Source of the DNA: Ignavibacteriae bacterium HGW-Ignavibacteriae-2
GTDB lineage: Bacteria; Bacteroidota; Ignavibacteria; Ignavibacteriales; Melioribacteraceae
Length of the DNA: 64,000 nucleotides
Reading direction: 5' to 3'
NCBI GenBank assembly: GCA_002839805.1
Contig: PGYT01000003.1
Span: 139,038-203,037, forward strand
Position numbers and translations under genes: made by a program. Each line of letters begins with the position of its first letter. Positions within the stretch are counted from its first letter, which is position 1. The notes below the pieces were generated by a model, which saw only the letters and a program-made list of their open reading frames with translations, was not told the DNA's origin and searched no databases. Below, one piece after another: positions 1 through 10,147 of this stretch.

Positions 1-870
1 CTGATATTCAAGATACTGAGATGGCTGGTGTCTGAAGGTTCTTCCGGGATAACCGAGAACAAAAACAAAATCGTTTTCTTCAACACCATTAGGATTTACT
101 TTAAGGAATTTTTTCGGTTTAAATGGAACGTTTTCTTTTGAATATTTTGCAGAACTTCCGTCAGGAGCAACATAAGCGCGCATAAATGTAAAATCGCCTG
201 TATGTCTCGGCCAAACCCAATTATCCGATTCGCCGCCGAATTCGCCTATTGCACGAGGAGGAGCATAAACCAAACGGACATCTTCAATTATTCTGTATTT
301 GAACAACACATAAGTTTGTCCGGCAAACATCTCTGAAACGCGCGCTTCAATACTATTATCCGAATCTGTGTATTTATCATTCAATTCGTTTATTTTTTTT
401 GATATCGCCTTTGTTCGTTCGGCAAGGTCATCAATACCTTTTACTGCGTCCAAAATTATTTTTGATACGTCTTCGTAAGATTCCGTAATTTTACATTTAT
501 ACCCAGTCGCAGAAATTTCCTGAGATCTTGTTTCAGCTAAAAATCCGTCTTCCAGATAATTATTATCGGTAGAACTTGCACGGTTAATTGCTCCGAAAGC
601 ACAATGATGATTGGTAATAATTAAACCATCAGGAGAAACGAATGAACCAGTGCAGCCGCCGACATTCACAAGAGCGTCTACAAGGCTTATTCCATTGGGA
701 TCGTAAATATCTTTCGGACTGATTTTAAGCCCGGCTCTAACCAAATCCACATTATGAATTTCACTTAAAGGGTACATCCCCTCTTCGGTCTCAGGAGCCA
801 AAAGACCTAAGGAAAAAAACATTGATATTGTAATTATTGAAATGAACGAAAATTTTCTAAATGTTTTCAT
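1..870 (-). CDS. Peptidase S46 family (DPP7/DPP11-like dipeptidyl-peptidase), 3' part outside the window
   Basis: The first 290 residues are present; the reading frame runs off the left edge, so the gene is cut by the window and not broken. Residues about 6-24 form a signal peptide. The trypsin-like fold is seen in GGCTGSFVSPDGLIITNHHC (about 71-90), which holds the catalytic His (88 or 89), and in WPRHTGDF with the probable catalytic Asp226. GYPGRTFR (about 273-280) is also typical of S46 peptidases. The catalytic Ser lies in the C-terminal half, which is missing here. Family members are periplasmic or outer-membrane-associated exopeptidases that release dipeptides from imported oligopeptides. 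The start is the first in-frame ATG, just before the hydrophobic signal segment. The assignment to S46 is secure; substrate preference cannot be read from this part. Confidence 0.9.
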   Translation of the reverse strand, partial: MKTFRKFSFISIITISMFFSLGLLAPETEEGMYPLSEIHNVDLVRAGLKISPKDIYDPNGISLVDALVNVGGCTGSFVSPDGLIITNHHCAFGAINRASSTDNNYLEDGFLAETRSQEISATGYKCKITESYEDVSKIILDAVKGIDDLAERTKAISKKINELNDKYTDSDNSIEARVSEMFAGQTYVLFKYRIIEDVRLVYAPPRAIGEFGGESDNWVWPRHTGDFTFMRAYVAPDGSSAKYSKENVPFKPKKFLKVNPNGVEENDFVFVLGYPGRTFRHQPSQYLEYQ

Positions 871-1100
871 AAATCCCGGATTTTTAGTTGTCTATTATTT
901 AAGGATAAAGCTAAGAAAAAGAGCGCTAATTCGAAAGAGCATAGTTACTGATCAATTAAAGCTGAATTTTTTTAAAATTTTATTGGAAAATAATTATCAA
1001 TAATGAAATAAGATTAAATATCGTTATATTTCTATTAAATCTTATGAAACTACAGACCAGTATAAATATTTAAACAAATTACTCTTTCGGGAAATTTACT

Positions 1101-4100
1101 ATGAATAACTTTTTCAAATATCTGTCATATTTAATAACATCTTCTTTGATATTTTTAGGCACTACTATAGGGTCAAATAAATCCTCCAATTCACCCGAGG
1201 GATATTTAATAAATCCCATTGTTACGCCATACGGAATAGTTGTTTCCAACGAATTCGAAAACGTTTTGTATTTAATTACAGAAGAAAGCATTAAACCGCT
1301 GGTTGAAGCCCCCGGCTGTGGAAGATATATAAAATTTTCAAAAGATTATTCCAGTATCGGATTAAAAATTATAAATCCTGAGAACGGTATGCAGAGGCCG
1401 GCTGTTTTCGATTTAAAGGAAATGCGGCTGAATTTTCTTTCCGATTGGGTGAAAAAAAGCGGACAGGTTTCTTTTACCCAAAATGGCAAAACCGCTTTTA
1501 TGTTAGATGAATGGCTGTATGTGAAGGATGATGTTTCAGCTGACAAATATGATTTAAAAGTTTTTTCGAACAATACTGCTATTTCTCCAGATGGATTTAA
1601 TGTAGTTTATAAAGACGATGCTGATCAGCTTTGGATTTATAACCTTCCTACTGCATCTCGCCAAAAAATAACCGATTCGGAAAATGGGTATTACAACGCG
1701 CAATGGTCACCGAAAGGAAATGATATTCTTTTCGAATCAGTTAATGCTAAAATTTATTTTTTCAATTATGAAACAGGAATAAAATTTATAGCTGAAGGAG
1801 AAAATCCTAAGTGGTCGCCTGACTCAAAAAGTATTTTATATAATCGAAAAGAAATTGACTTTGCGAATGTAAGATTAATAAATTCTGATCTTTACATTTA
1901 TAATTTATCTGCGAATGAAGAAAATAGAATAACTAATTCAGCCGATCAATTTGAAATGAACGCTTCTTTTAATTCAGATGGAAACGAAATTGTATTTGAT
2001 ACTTATAGCGGACGTGAAATAAAAAAAATCTATTTAACGAAACATAATGATGAATCGGCTGAATTAATTTTCAAATTGAAAGAGCGGTTACAAATCAATT
2101 CAAATAAAACATTCAATAAAGCCGCAGAAAATATAAATATTCCAGCTGATTTGGATGAGTGGGTTCATATTCACCAGGTACTGGATACACGCGACAGCGG
2201 CAGTTGGACTTCGGACCCCAAAAACGGCAGGCATCAGGGATACCTTTGTTGCGGAGCAGCCAGCGCAATGGAAGTTATAGCCTCTTATGGAATTTTACCT
2301 CCTTCACCAATAACAACACGCGGTCATATTAGCAATTACGGCAAATATATCTCAGACGCTTATACTTACAATGGATTTACATATTCCGGATTTACAACAA
2401 CTTCTACTAATCCGGGTTTTCCTACCGGGGCACATGGATTTATGTGGAATTACGGCAGTCCGCACAGCAACGCGGTGTCGTTTTTAACCAACCATGGAAT
2501 AGAAGCGGTACTTTCAGATGATATGAATTGGTCTAAAGTAAAGGCTGAACTTGATACGGGGTTTCCTTATATACTTTGCAGCACGGGTTTAACTGACGGA
2601 CACATAGTTGTTGCAATTGGGCAGAACCAGAATTATCATTCTTTGTATTGTAATGATCCGTATGGAGATAAAAACGCCGGAAGTTATGGCTCAATTCTAA
2701 ACGGAAAAAACGCAATTTACGATTGGGCGGACGAAAATACAGGACACGTAAAAATTACTCCAGTAGTTTGGGGAATTACAGCTCGGTACAGCAAAACTTT
2801 ACAATTATTATCCTCTTATCCCGCAAATAGTCAAACCGGCATCAGCCCATCGTCTCATGTTTTTGTAAATTTTTACGGGCAGGTTAATCCCGAAACCGTT
2901 AAAAATAATATTCATTTGATGAGCGAAAATGGAAATATTTTAGATTATTCTTTCGATTCCGATAAATGTTCAGAAGGAGTAGTAGAACTAATTCCATTTA
3001 ATGAATTAGATGAGAATTCTAATTATACCGTGTATATAAACAATAAAATTGAAAACAGTAAGGGACAACAATTTAAAAGAAACGAACAAATACAATTCAG
3101 AACCGGATCAGAAAGAAAATATATTGGGGATTTATTGGACGGATTCGAATCTAAGCAAAACTGGTCTCTGAATACTAGCGGTATAAGCGGTGACGAAACT
3201 AACACGACAATTACGAGTGATCAAATAAAAGATGAACAATTTTCGTTACGTCTAAATTATAAATTTTCAGGTACAAGCAATGGTTTTGTAAGATTCCTAT
3301 ATTCCCCGGAGTTAAAAGTTGATCCCGCAAAAACTTTAGGTATCTGGTTGTTTGGTGATTGCAGTAATAATTCAATTGAATTATGGTTTACAAGCGCAGG
3401 CTCTTTGGTAAGAGGATTATCAAAAGTTGTGGATTGGTCGGGCTGGAAGTTTATTGAACTACCCCTCAATCAGCTTAATCTTGCGAGTGGAGCTACCTTC
3501 AATTGTTTTGCGTTACGGCAATCTAGCAACGCACAAAAAAGCGGAACTATATATTTCGACGGATTAATGCTCACTGAAGCATATGCTCAAATAGTTACTT
3601 GTTTCCCTTCGATAGATGAAAAAAACGTAAGCTTAAATTCTGATATTGTTATTGGTTTTAGTTGCCCCATGGACAGCATATCTTTAAAAAACGCTTTTAA
3701 AATTTCGCCTGAGGTTTCAGGAATATTAAAATGGATAAATGGGGATAATAAATTGCTATTTACTCCTACTGAATTATATGAAGGCAATACTATATATTCA
3801 GTATATATAGATAGCAGCGCTAAAGCTCTTGATGGTCCCGATTTAAGTTACACGCATTTCTATAGTTTTACAACCAAAAGGAATAAGTTATCTCTTGTAG
3901 CAAATTATCCCTATATGAACGAAAATAATGTTAGCACCATTTTTGATGTTATACTTCAATTTGATAATCCAATTAACCCGTTATCATTATCGGGGAATAT
4001 AATGTTCGTTGATTCGTATAATAATAACATTTCAATAGCCGTTGAATCTGCGTTGTATTCAAAGGGAATTGTTAAATTCAAAGCGCGAACCGAATTACTG

Positions 4101-4997
4101 CCCGAGGCAAATTATAAAATTATACTTAAACCCGAGATTAAGGATACCGAAGGATTGTTATTCAGCGATAATATGGAGATAAATTTTAGAACCGCCGCTG
4201 CAGCCGATTTCAACGGCACTGTTTTTTATGATTTTGAAAATGATACCGATTGGATCAATCCTAAGGAGAACGGCAAATCCATTGGAGTGGACTATATTAA
4301 CACCAATTATTACAGGGATAATAAATATTCTAAAAACGGTTTAAATTCAGGCGCGCTTCGTTATAAATTTAAAGGGGTAAATGGTGTTTGTGTTCTGGAA
4401 CCCAATTACGATATGATTATTGAGAATAAAAACAATTTTGCCATTTGGGTTTATGGGGATTTTAGTAACAATGTTCTTGAGTATACTTTTTCCGATGTAA
4501 ATAATAACTTTTATCAAATTTTGGCAGACACTATTAAATGGACAGGCTGGCAACTGGTTAGTGTTACTCTGGATTCTTTACGAAATGTTGCCGGTTTAAA
4601 ATTTAATTCTCTCTCTGTCGTACAGTCCAATACCGGTGCATACGAAGGTCTAATATATCTTGATGATATTCAAACTGATATTATTTTATCCTCGGAGGAA
4701 GCAAATACATTGCCTCTCGAATTTGCACTTAAACAAAACTATCCTAATCCTTTTAATCCCGTTACAACTATTCAATACAGTTTTCCTGCCAATGTTGGAA
4801 CTCTTAGTGGTGCTTCGGTTCGGTTAGCGGTGTATGATGTGCTTGGGAGAGAAGTTACTGTCTTAGTTAATGAATTTCAGAAACCGGGATCATATAAAAT
4901 TGACTTTGATGCCTCTGGAATTTCGAGCGGTGTATATATTTACCGTTTAAAAATAAACTCATTTGTGAGCGCGAAAAAATTAGTACTTTTAAAATAA
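1101..4997 (+). CDS. Large secreted protein: TolB-like propeller, C39-like peptidase domain, Ig-like domains, T9SS-type sorting domain
   Basis: This is a 1298-residue secreted protein. After a signal peptide (about 5-25), residues about 40-330 carry beta-propeller repeats of TolB/WD40 type (WSPKG, WSPDSKS, FNSDGNEI). Residues about 350-560 resemble a C39-like cysteine peptidase: the probable nucleophile is in LCCGAASAME (Cys383/384), His501 lies in DGHIVVAIG and Asn518/Asp519 in CNDPYGD. Three Ig-like segments of the Big_5 type (each with a PEVSG/NPETV-like strand pattern) follow, interleaved with two similar jelly-roll-like segments marked by WLFGDCSNN and WVYGDFSNN, which suggest carbohydrate binding. 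Residues 1204-1298 are the sorting domain (YPNPFNP at 1214-1220, DVLGREV, terminal KLVLLK), as used by the type IX secretion system. It probably acts at or beyond the outer membrane. Whether the peptidase domain is active, and on what, is unknown. Confidence 0.8.
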   Translation: MNNFFKYLSYLITSSLIFLGTTIGSNKSSNSPEGYLINPIVTPYGIVVSNEFENVLYLITEESIKPLVEAPGCGRYIKFSKDYSSIGLKIINPENGMQRPAVFDLKEMRLNFLSDWVKKSGQVSFTQNGKTAFMLDEWLYVKDDVSADKYDLKVFSNNTAISPDGFNVVYKDDADQLWIYNLPTASRQKITDSENGYYNAQWSPKGNDILFESVNAKIYFFNYETGIKFIAEGENPKWSPDSKSILYNRKEIDFANVRLINSDLYIYNLSANEENRITNSADQFEMNASFNSDGNEIVFDTYSGREIKKIYLTKHNDESAELIFKLKERLQINSNKTFNKAAENINIPADLDEWVHIHQVLDTRDSGSWTSDPKNGRHQGYLCCGAASAMEVIASYGILPPSPITTRGHISNYGKYISDAYTYNGFTYSGFTTTSTNPGFPTGAHGFMWNYGSPHSNAVSFLTNHGIEAVLSDDMNWSKVKAELDTGFPYILCSTGLTDGHIVVAIGQNQNYHSLYCNDPYGDKNAGSYGSILNGKNAIYDWADENTGHVKITPVVWGITARYSKTLQLLSSYPANSQTGISPSSHVFVNFYGQVNPETVKNNIHLMSENGNILDYSFDSDKCSEGVVELIPFNELDENSNYTVYINNKIENSKGQQFKRNEQIQFRTGSERKYIGDLLDGFESKQNWSLNTSGISGDETNTTITSDQIKDEQFSLRLNYKFSGTSNGFVRFLYSPELKVDPAKTLGIWLFGDCSNNSIELWFTSAGSLVRGLSKVVDWSGWKFIELPLNQLNLASGATFNCFALRQSSNAQKSGTIYFDGLMLTEAYAQIVTCFPSIDEKNVSLNSDIVIGFSCPMDSISLKNAFKISPEVSGILKWINGDNKLLFTPTELYEGNTIYSVYIDSSAKALDGPDLSYTHFYSFTTKRNKLSLVANYPYMNENNVSTIFDVILQFDNPINPLSLSGNIMFVDSYNNNISIAVESALYSKGIVKFKARTELLPEANYKIILKPEIKDTEGLLFSDNMEINFRTAAAADFNGTVFYDFENDTDWINPKENGKSIGVDYINTNYYRDNKYSKNGLNSGALRYKFKGVNGVCVLEPNYDMIIENKNNFAIWVYGDFSNNVLEYTFSDVNNNFYQILADTIKWTGWQLVSVTLDSLRNVAGLKFNSLSVVQSNTGAYEGLIYLDDIQTDIILSSEEANTLPLEFALKQNYPNPFNPVTTIQYSFPANVGTLSGASVRLAVYDVLGREVTVLVNEFQKPGSYKIDFDASGISSGVYIYRLKINSFVSAKKLVLLK

Positions 4998-5089
4998 AAT
5001 CTCAAATTCGTTGCAGCGGAACCCTAGTATGAGCGGACGGCCGGGCCGGGTATTCAGAGGCTCATAATTTTTCAGTTTATTTCAATTGT

Positions 5090-5113
5090 GTCCGGAGCAA
5101 AACAACTCCGGAC
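5090..5113. terminator. Perfect stem-loop between convergent genes
   Basis: GTCCGGAG and CTCCGGAC form a perfect 8-bp stem with an 8-nt loop between the converging 1298-residue gene (+) and the PepSY gene (-). No strong T-run follows on either strand, so it is a structural element with possible terminator function and not a textbook intrinsic terminator. Confidence 0.45.
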
Positions 5114-5133
5114 TCTAAAAAACGTAAAGTATA

Positions 5134-5688
5134 TCAGTAATACATAAATAAAAATATTATTGGAATTATTATTCCTAATGCGGTTAACCACTTTCCTCTT
5201 CCTGTTATACCGTTTTTACCTTTAATCATAAATAATCCAGTTAAAGCCAGCAGTATTAAAGATACGGCAAATAAGTCGGCTACATAAGTCCATAACTTTT
5301 TAGGATTGTTGAGATGAAGAAAGTTTGATTCACGAAATACCCTACGGCTATTAACTTGTTCGTAAATCACAACTCCGGAAGTAAGTTTTGCTTTAATAGT
5401 TTTGTTTTTGAAGAACAATTCTATCTCATTTTCATTCGGTCTGAAACTGCTTCGCAGAGAGTCTGTTAATGCGAGTTTTTCGATTAATAAGGAAGAGACT
5501 TGCTGCTGGGATAAAACCCTGTCGGTTATTTCGGAAACTATCAGTGTATCTTTTGTAATTATATAATTGGGATTCCAATCGTTAACATGATTAACTGCTA
5601 CTCCGGATACGGCATAAATAATTGTTAAACCCGCGCAAATGTAACCTAAGTCTCTGTGAATAATTTTTACCCATTTTCTCCAGTTCAT
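5134..5688 (-). CDS. PepSY-associated membrane protein
   Basis: A 184-residue inner-membrane protein of the PepSY-associated TM family. MNWRKWVKIIHRDLGY leads into a first membrane helix (about 14-31, with GYICAGLTIIYAVSGV), a periplasmic section follows, and two more helices lie near the C-terminus (about 125-150 and 163-184). Relatives often accompany TonB-dependent metal or haem uptake and some reduce siderophore-bound iron; that role is inference here. I chose the ATG at 5688 because GAGGAG sits 6 nt upstream; a longer reading from 5721 would begin inside the terminator of the upstream gene. The stop is at 5134. Confidence 0.75.
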   Translation of the reverse strand: MNWRKWVKIIHRDLGYICAGLTIIYAVSGVAVNHVNDWNPNYIITKDTLIVSEITDRVLSQQQVSSLLIEKLALTDSLRSSFRPNENEIELFFKNKTIKAKLTSGVVIYEQVNSRRVFRESNFLHLNNPKKLWTYVADLFAVSLILLALTGLFMIKGKNGITGRGKWLTALGIIIPIIFLFMYY

Positions 5689-5722
5689 GAAACTCCTCGA
5701 TACAATTGAAAATTTAAACAAT

Positions 5723-5754
5723 AAAAAAGCCTTCGCTAAAAAGATAACGAAGGC
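5723..5754 (-). terminator. Rho-independent terminator of the DUF4920 gene
   Basis: On the minus strand GCCTTCG, a 12-nt loop and CGAAGGC form a stem followed directly by six T's. It lies 24 nt after the DUF4920 stop codon and separates that gene from the PepSY gene, so the two are probably separate transcripts. Confidence 0.85.
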
Positions 5755-5778
5755 TGTGTGTTACTGTATAAAAACCAT

Positions 5779-6267
5779 TTATATTACGGCACCACTACCT
5801 TTTATTTGATATACTTTTTTTACTGTTTCTTCTTTTGAACAGCAAGCGCCGTCTTCTTTATTCTCTTTTTCTGATTTTTCTTTGTCACTGCATGCGGTTT
5901 TTTCGTCGCCCGAACAATTAGCTTCGTTTTCAACTGTAAAAGAGTAAATTTGTCCCTCAACTAAAGCTTTTTTCCCTTTAGCTTCCATCGGAAAAACAAT
6001 TTCGCCGTCTTCCACTTTTACGCGTATTGTCTCAAACTCTTTATCACTGGAAAGTTCAATCCAGCATCCTCTTTTTTCGCAAACATTTACAACAGTTCCT
6101 TCTACGAGTACAGTTTTGCCCTCATATTTTTCAGGGGCAGTTAAAATTTCCGAAATTTTAGTTTTTTCTTTTGTTTGAATGTTTTTCCCATATTTTGTTC
6201 CATCAGCAGCAAATAACATTATGGTTGAGATAAGTATTACGGAAAATGTTAAAATATATTTACTCAT
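5779..6267 (-). CDS. DUF4920 family exported protein with Cys-rich insert
   Basis: A 162-residue exported protein with a signal peptide at about 3-20. The body (EKYEGKTVLVEGTVVNVCEKRGCWIEL, then IRVKVEDGEIVFPMEAKGKKALVEGQI) matches the OB-fold-like DUF4920 pattern, including the conserved VC...GCW pair. Between two core strands (about 112-147) there is a charged insert holding five further Cys (NCSGDEKTACSD and ACCSKEE), so the mature protein has many thiols and may bind a metal; that is inference. It is followed by its own terminator. Function of the family is not established. Confidence 0.75.
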   Translation of the reverse strand: MSKYILTFSVILISTIMLFAADGTKYGKNIQTKEKTKISEILTAPEKYEGKTVLVEGTVVNVCEKRGCWIELSSDKEFETIRVKVEDGEIVFPMEAKGKKALVEGQIYSFTVENEANCSGDEKTACSDKEKSEKENKEDGACCSKEETVKKVYQIKGSGAVI

Positions 6268-6381
6268 TGTTTGGTTCCTTTATTATCTTACAGAATTAAA
6301 AATATTAACAAATTTATAAAAGAAGTTTATCAAAAAAAACATGAATCCTAAAATCCAATTATAAAACATCAAAATTCCGAC

Positions 6382-7440
6382 ATGAACCGAAGAAAATTTA
6401 TTACAAGTTCTGCTATAACGGTTTCCGCTTTTTCAGTTCCAATAAAAGTGAATGCCAATAATCTTTTTTTTAATCAGCCAAAACCCAGAATTAAACCAAA
6501 TATGTTAAAAGAAGGTGATACTGTTGGGCTTATTGTTCCCGGTAGTTTTATTACAGAAGAGGAGCTTTTTGAGTCTGTAGCCAATCTGGAAAAACTCGGT
6601 TTGAAAAGTTATTACACAGAAAACATACTGGCTAAAAAAGGATATTTGGGGGGAACTGACGAACAAAGAGTTTCCGATTTGCATCATATGTTTGAAAATA
6701 AAGAAGTGAAAGGAATTGTTTGTGCTAGAGGCGGCTATGGATGTAATAGAATACTACCAATGATAAATTATGATTTGATAAAAAATAATCCGAAGATACT
6801 TATTGGGTATAGTGATATTACAGCCTTACTTTACGCTATTTATGCGAAAACAGGTTTGATCTCCTTTCACGGACCTGTTGGTATCTCCACATTTAACGAT
6901 TTCTCGTTAGGATATATGAAACAAACTCTAATGGAACGTTTGGATAGGCAATTTCTGATTTCGTCGGAAGAAGACAAAACAAAAGAAGATCCAGCGTACA
7001 AAATTTATACAATAGCTCCCGGGGTTGCCGCGGGTGAACTTGTTGGCGGAAATCTCTCAATAGCGGTCTCATTGTTGGGCACTCCTTACGATGTTGATTA
7101 TTCCGGTAAAATCGTTTTTCTTGAGGATATCGGAGAAAAACCTTACAAAATTGACAGAATGTTAACCGAACTTTTGCTAGCCGGTAAACTACAAAAAGCA
7201 AGCGGTATTGTTCTTGGTGTTTTTGTGGATTGCGAAATAGGTAATGACGATCGATCTATTCAGGATTCTTTAAATTTACGTCAAGTATTAGAAGACAGAT
7301 TAGCGACGCTGGGTATTCCCGTTATTTATGGACTTTCCTTTGGACATATTGCCAATAAATTTACACTGCCATTTGGAATTAACGCTAAACTAAATACTTT
7401 AGATGAATCAATTGCTCTGCAGGAACCATCTGTTATTTGA
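6382..7440 (+). CDS. LD-carboxypeptidase (peptidase S66, MccF/LdcA-like), Tat-type leader
   Basis: A 352-residue serine carboxypeptidase of family S66, which removes the terminal D-residue from muropeptide tetrapeptides during cell-wall recycling or cleaves related amide bonds. The family triad is visible: Ser144 in IGYSDITAL, Glu248 in FLEDIGEKPYKIDRM and His322 in SFGHIANKFTLPFG. GGYG at about 117-120 is also typical. The N-terminus MNRRKFITSSAITVSAF is a twin-arginine-like leader, pointing to a periplasmic enzyme, whereas the classical LdcA is cytoplasmic. It stands alone, 88 nt before priA. Confidence 0.88.
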   Translation: MNRRKFITSSAITVSAFSVPIKVNANNLFFNQPKPRIKPNMLKEGDTVGLIVPGSFITEEELFESVANLEKLGLKSYYTENILAKKGYLGGTDEQRVSDLHHMFENKEVKGIVCARGGYGCNRILPMINYDLIKNNPKILIGYSDITALLYAIYAKTGLISFHGPVGISTFNDFSLGYMKQTLMERLDRQFLISSEEDKTKEDPAYKIYTIAPGVAAGELVGGNLSIAVSLLGTPYDVDYSGKIVFLEDIGEKPYKIDRMLTELLLAGKLQKASGIVLGVFVDCEIGNDDRSIQDSLNLRQVLEDRLATLGIPVIYGLSFGHIANKFTLPFGINAKLNTLDESIALQEPSVI

Positions 7441-7497
7441 AAAAAAAATACAATGCTGCACCCGATAATGCCGGGGAACTGGCATAAAACAATAATT

Positions 7498-7505
7498 TAC
7501 CTTTG
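7498..7505 (+). promoter_or_regulatory. Candidate TAnnTTTG promoter element for priA
   Basis: TACCTTTG lies 23 nt before the priA ATG and fits the -7 element TAnnTTTG of the Bacteroidota primary sigma factor. I see no convincing -33 TTG at the ideal distance, so this is only a candidate. Confidence 0.3.
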
Positions 7506-7528
7506 CTAAATTCAAAATTAGATAGAGC

Positions 7529-9994
7529 ATGTTTGCACAAGTAGTTTTCCCTTTACCGTTCAGAAATTCTTTCACATATAAAATACCGGCCGAAATTGAA
7601 GACTTGGTTAGTGTTGGTGTACGTGTTGTTGTTCCATTCGGGAAAAGGGTATTAACGGGCTTTGTAATTGATGTATGCGAAACTACTGAGGTAACCGAAA
7701 CAATTAAACCGATACGAGATGTTCTGGATGAAATGCCAATTTTCGGAGAAGAGTCAATCAAATTTTACGAATGGATTTCGGAATACTATTTATGTTCCTT
7801 GGGCGAGGCACTACGAAATTCAGTCCCTTACGGCTCAGATGTTGAATCGAAAAGAAAAGTTGTCGCGGATATGGAATACTGTTCACAATTATTTGAACAG
7901 GAAAAGAAAAAAACAACAGTAAAAGCAAAACTGCTCGATGAACTTTCTAAAAAAGAAACTTATAGTATTGCTCAGCTTCAGAAAACTGTCAATAAAAAGA
8001 ATATTTATTCAACATTAAAATTGTTGGAAAAACAGGGGGCTATAACCGTACTAGATTTGATAGAAGACGCCAAGGTTAAAATTAAAAAAGTTAAATTTGT
8101 TAAACTTGCCAAATCGGTAGATGAGATTTATGAACTTATTCCCGAAATAGAATCACGATCGCCCAAACAAGTTGTGATTATTCTTGAATTACTGGCAAGC
8201 AAAGAAAAAACGATTCAGCAGAGCGACCTTCTTTCAAAAACCAAAACACACCAATCTTCAATAAATTCTTTGGTAGCAAAAGGTCTGCTTGAAGTTTACG
8301 ATAAAGAAATAGAAAGAATTTACGAAGAGGCATATTCGGAAGAAAAAAAGAAAATTAAACTAACTCCGGACCAAAATAAAATTGTTCAGGAAGTAGGTGA
8401 AGATGTTTCGAATAAAAAATTTTCGCCGTATTTACTTCATGGTGTTACGGGAAGCGGAAAAACACAGGTTTATATAGAACTTGTAAAAGGGGCTTTGGCA
8501 ATAAATAGGAATGCGCTTATTTTAGTTCCTGAAATATCTTTAACGCCTCAAATTACGTCCCGCTTCTTTAATACATTTGGGAATGTTGTTTCAGTTATGC
8601 ACAGCCGAATGTCTCTCGGAGAAAGATACGATACATGGCGCGGTATAATTAACGGAAAATATAAAGTGGTTATAGGTCCGCGTTCCGCGTTATTTGTACC
8701 ATTAAACAATTTGGGCGTAATAATAATTGATGAAGAGCATGATTCCAGTTATAAACAATATGATTTAATTCCAAGATACAACGCCCGCGATGCTGGAATA
8801 ATAAAAGCCAGCCTCAATAATTGCCCTGTGATACTTGGCTCCGCCACTCCATCAATTGAGAGTATGTACAACGCTTTAAACGGTAAATATAAACTGGTAG
8901 AATTAAAGGAAAGGGTGGATAATGCTTCACTTCCGTTGATTAAACTTGTGGATATGACTGTTGAAAAAAAGAAAGGACGCGTAGAAAGCATATTTTCAAA
9001 AAAACTTATTGAGGACATTAATCTTAGATTGAGCAATAAAGAAAATGTGATAATTCTTCAAAATAGGCGTGGCTTTTCTACACAGGTATATTGCGAAGAC
9101 TGCGGCTCCATTGAAATGTGTAACGACTGTGATGTTTCTTTAGTGCATCATATAAATAAAAATATATTGCAATGTCATTATTGCGGTTATACAAAATCAG
9201 TTCCAAAAGCATGTGGTACCTGCGGGTCTTTAGCTCTAAAGTTTTTCGGTACGGGAACTCAGCGTGTTGAAGATGAACTGGCTTTTTATTTTCCGACCGC
9301 AAAAATTGAAAGAATTGATTCGGATACAATTAGCAAGAAAGGTCAGCTCGGCATTATATTGAACAGTTTTCGAAAAGGAGAAATTGACATTCTTGTAGGA
9401 ACACAAATGGTATCGAAAGGATTGGACTTCGCTAATGTTACACTGGTAGGAGTAATATCGGCGGAAACTACACTTTGGTTGCCGGATTTCCGCGCGGATG
9501 AACGAACATTTCAACTGCTTACTCAGGTTGCTGGACGTTCCGGAAGAAGCGGAATAGCGGGCGAGGTGATAATTCAAACTCACAACCAACAACATTTTGT
9601 TCTGCAAAAAGTATTGAGCACAAATTACTCCGGCTTTTATTCAAATGAAATTACTCATCGCGAAAGCGGACATTACCCCCCATTTACAAGGCTTGCTCTA
9701 ATTGAGAGTAAAGACGCCGATGAAAATGACGCGCGTGGAGCCATAGTTGATTTTTATAACGAAATTAACAGATACAAGGAACAAGTACACGTTACATCTC
9801 CAACACCCGCGCTTATATCGCGAATTAAAGGACAATTCAGGTATCATATACTTATCCGAACTTTCAAAAACATAGACCCCGGTGGAAAAATACTTCGTAC
9901 GGCAATTAATAATTCTTTAATTGAATACAACAAAAAAAGCCGGTATAAAGACATTAAATTACTGGTTGATATCGATCCGCAGAGCATTATCTGA
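7529..9994 (+). CDS. priA: Primosomal protein N' (replication restart helicase PriA)
   Basis: An 821-residue 3'-to-5' superfamily 2 DNA helicase that reloads the replisome at stalled forks. The N-terminal 3'-DNA-binding domain starts MFAQVVFPLPFRNSFTYKIP. The helicase core has Walker A GVTGSGKT at 305-312 and the Walker B box DEEH at 401-404. The zinc-binding insert has all eight cysteines (522, 525, 531, 534, 549, 552, 562, 565). QMVSKGLDFANVTLVGV and the QVAGRSGRSG motif VI complete the C-terminal lobe. The length is somewhat above the E. coli protein (732 residues), owing to a longer linker between about 110 and 290. Confidence 0.97.
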   Translation: MFAQVVFPLPFRNSFTYKIPAEIEDLVSVGVRVVVPFGKRVLTGFVIDVCETTEVTETIKPIRDVLDEMPIFGEESIKFYEWISEYYLCSLGEALRNSVPYGSDVESKRKVVADMEYCSQLFEQEKKKTTVKAKLLDELSKKETYSIAQLQKTVNKKNIYSTLKLLEKQGAITVLDLIEDAKVKIKKVKFVKLAKSVDEIYELIPEIESRSPKQVVIILELLASKEKTIQQSDLLSKTKTHQSSINSLVAKGLLEVYDKEIERIYEEAYSEEKKKIKLTPDQNKIVQEVGEDVSNKKFSPYLLHGVTGSGKTQVYIELVKGALAINRNALILVPEISLTPQITSRFFNTFGNVVSVMHSRMSLGERYDTWRGIINGKYKVVIGPRSALFVPLNNLGVIIIDEEHDSSYKQYDLIPRYNARDAGIIKASLNNCPVILGSATPSIESMYNALNGKYKLVELKERVDNASLPLIKLVDMTVEKKKGRVESIFSKKLIEDINLRLSNKENVIILQNRRGFSTQVYCEDCGSIEMCNDCDVSLVHHINKNILQCHYCGYTKSVPKACGTCGSLALKFFGTGTQRVEDELAFYFPTAKIERIDSDTISKKGQLGIILNSFRKGEIDILVGTQMVSKGLDFANVTLVGVISAETTLWLPDFRADERTFQLLTQVAGRSGRSGIAGEVIIQTHNQQHFVLQKVLSTNYSGFYSNEITHRESGHYPPFTRLALIESKDADENDARGAIVDFYNEINRYKEQVHVTSPTPALISRIKGQFRYHILIRTFKNIDPGGKILRTAINNSLIEYNKKSRYKDIKLLVDIDPQSII

Positions 9995-10147
9995 TTTGTA
10001 TCTATGTTATATTCTTTCACAATCTGAAATTTACTTCTGATTTCTTGATCTTTATTGCAGTTAATATATCTAGATGTGAAAATATTATTTATGAATATTA
10101 TATTGAGAATGTAAACAAAATTGTTAAAACCTTTAAAATTATTAGAT

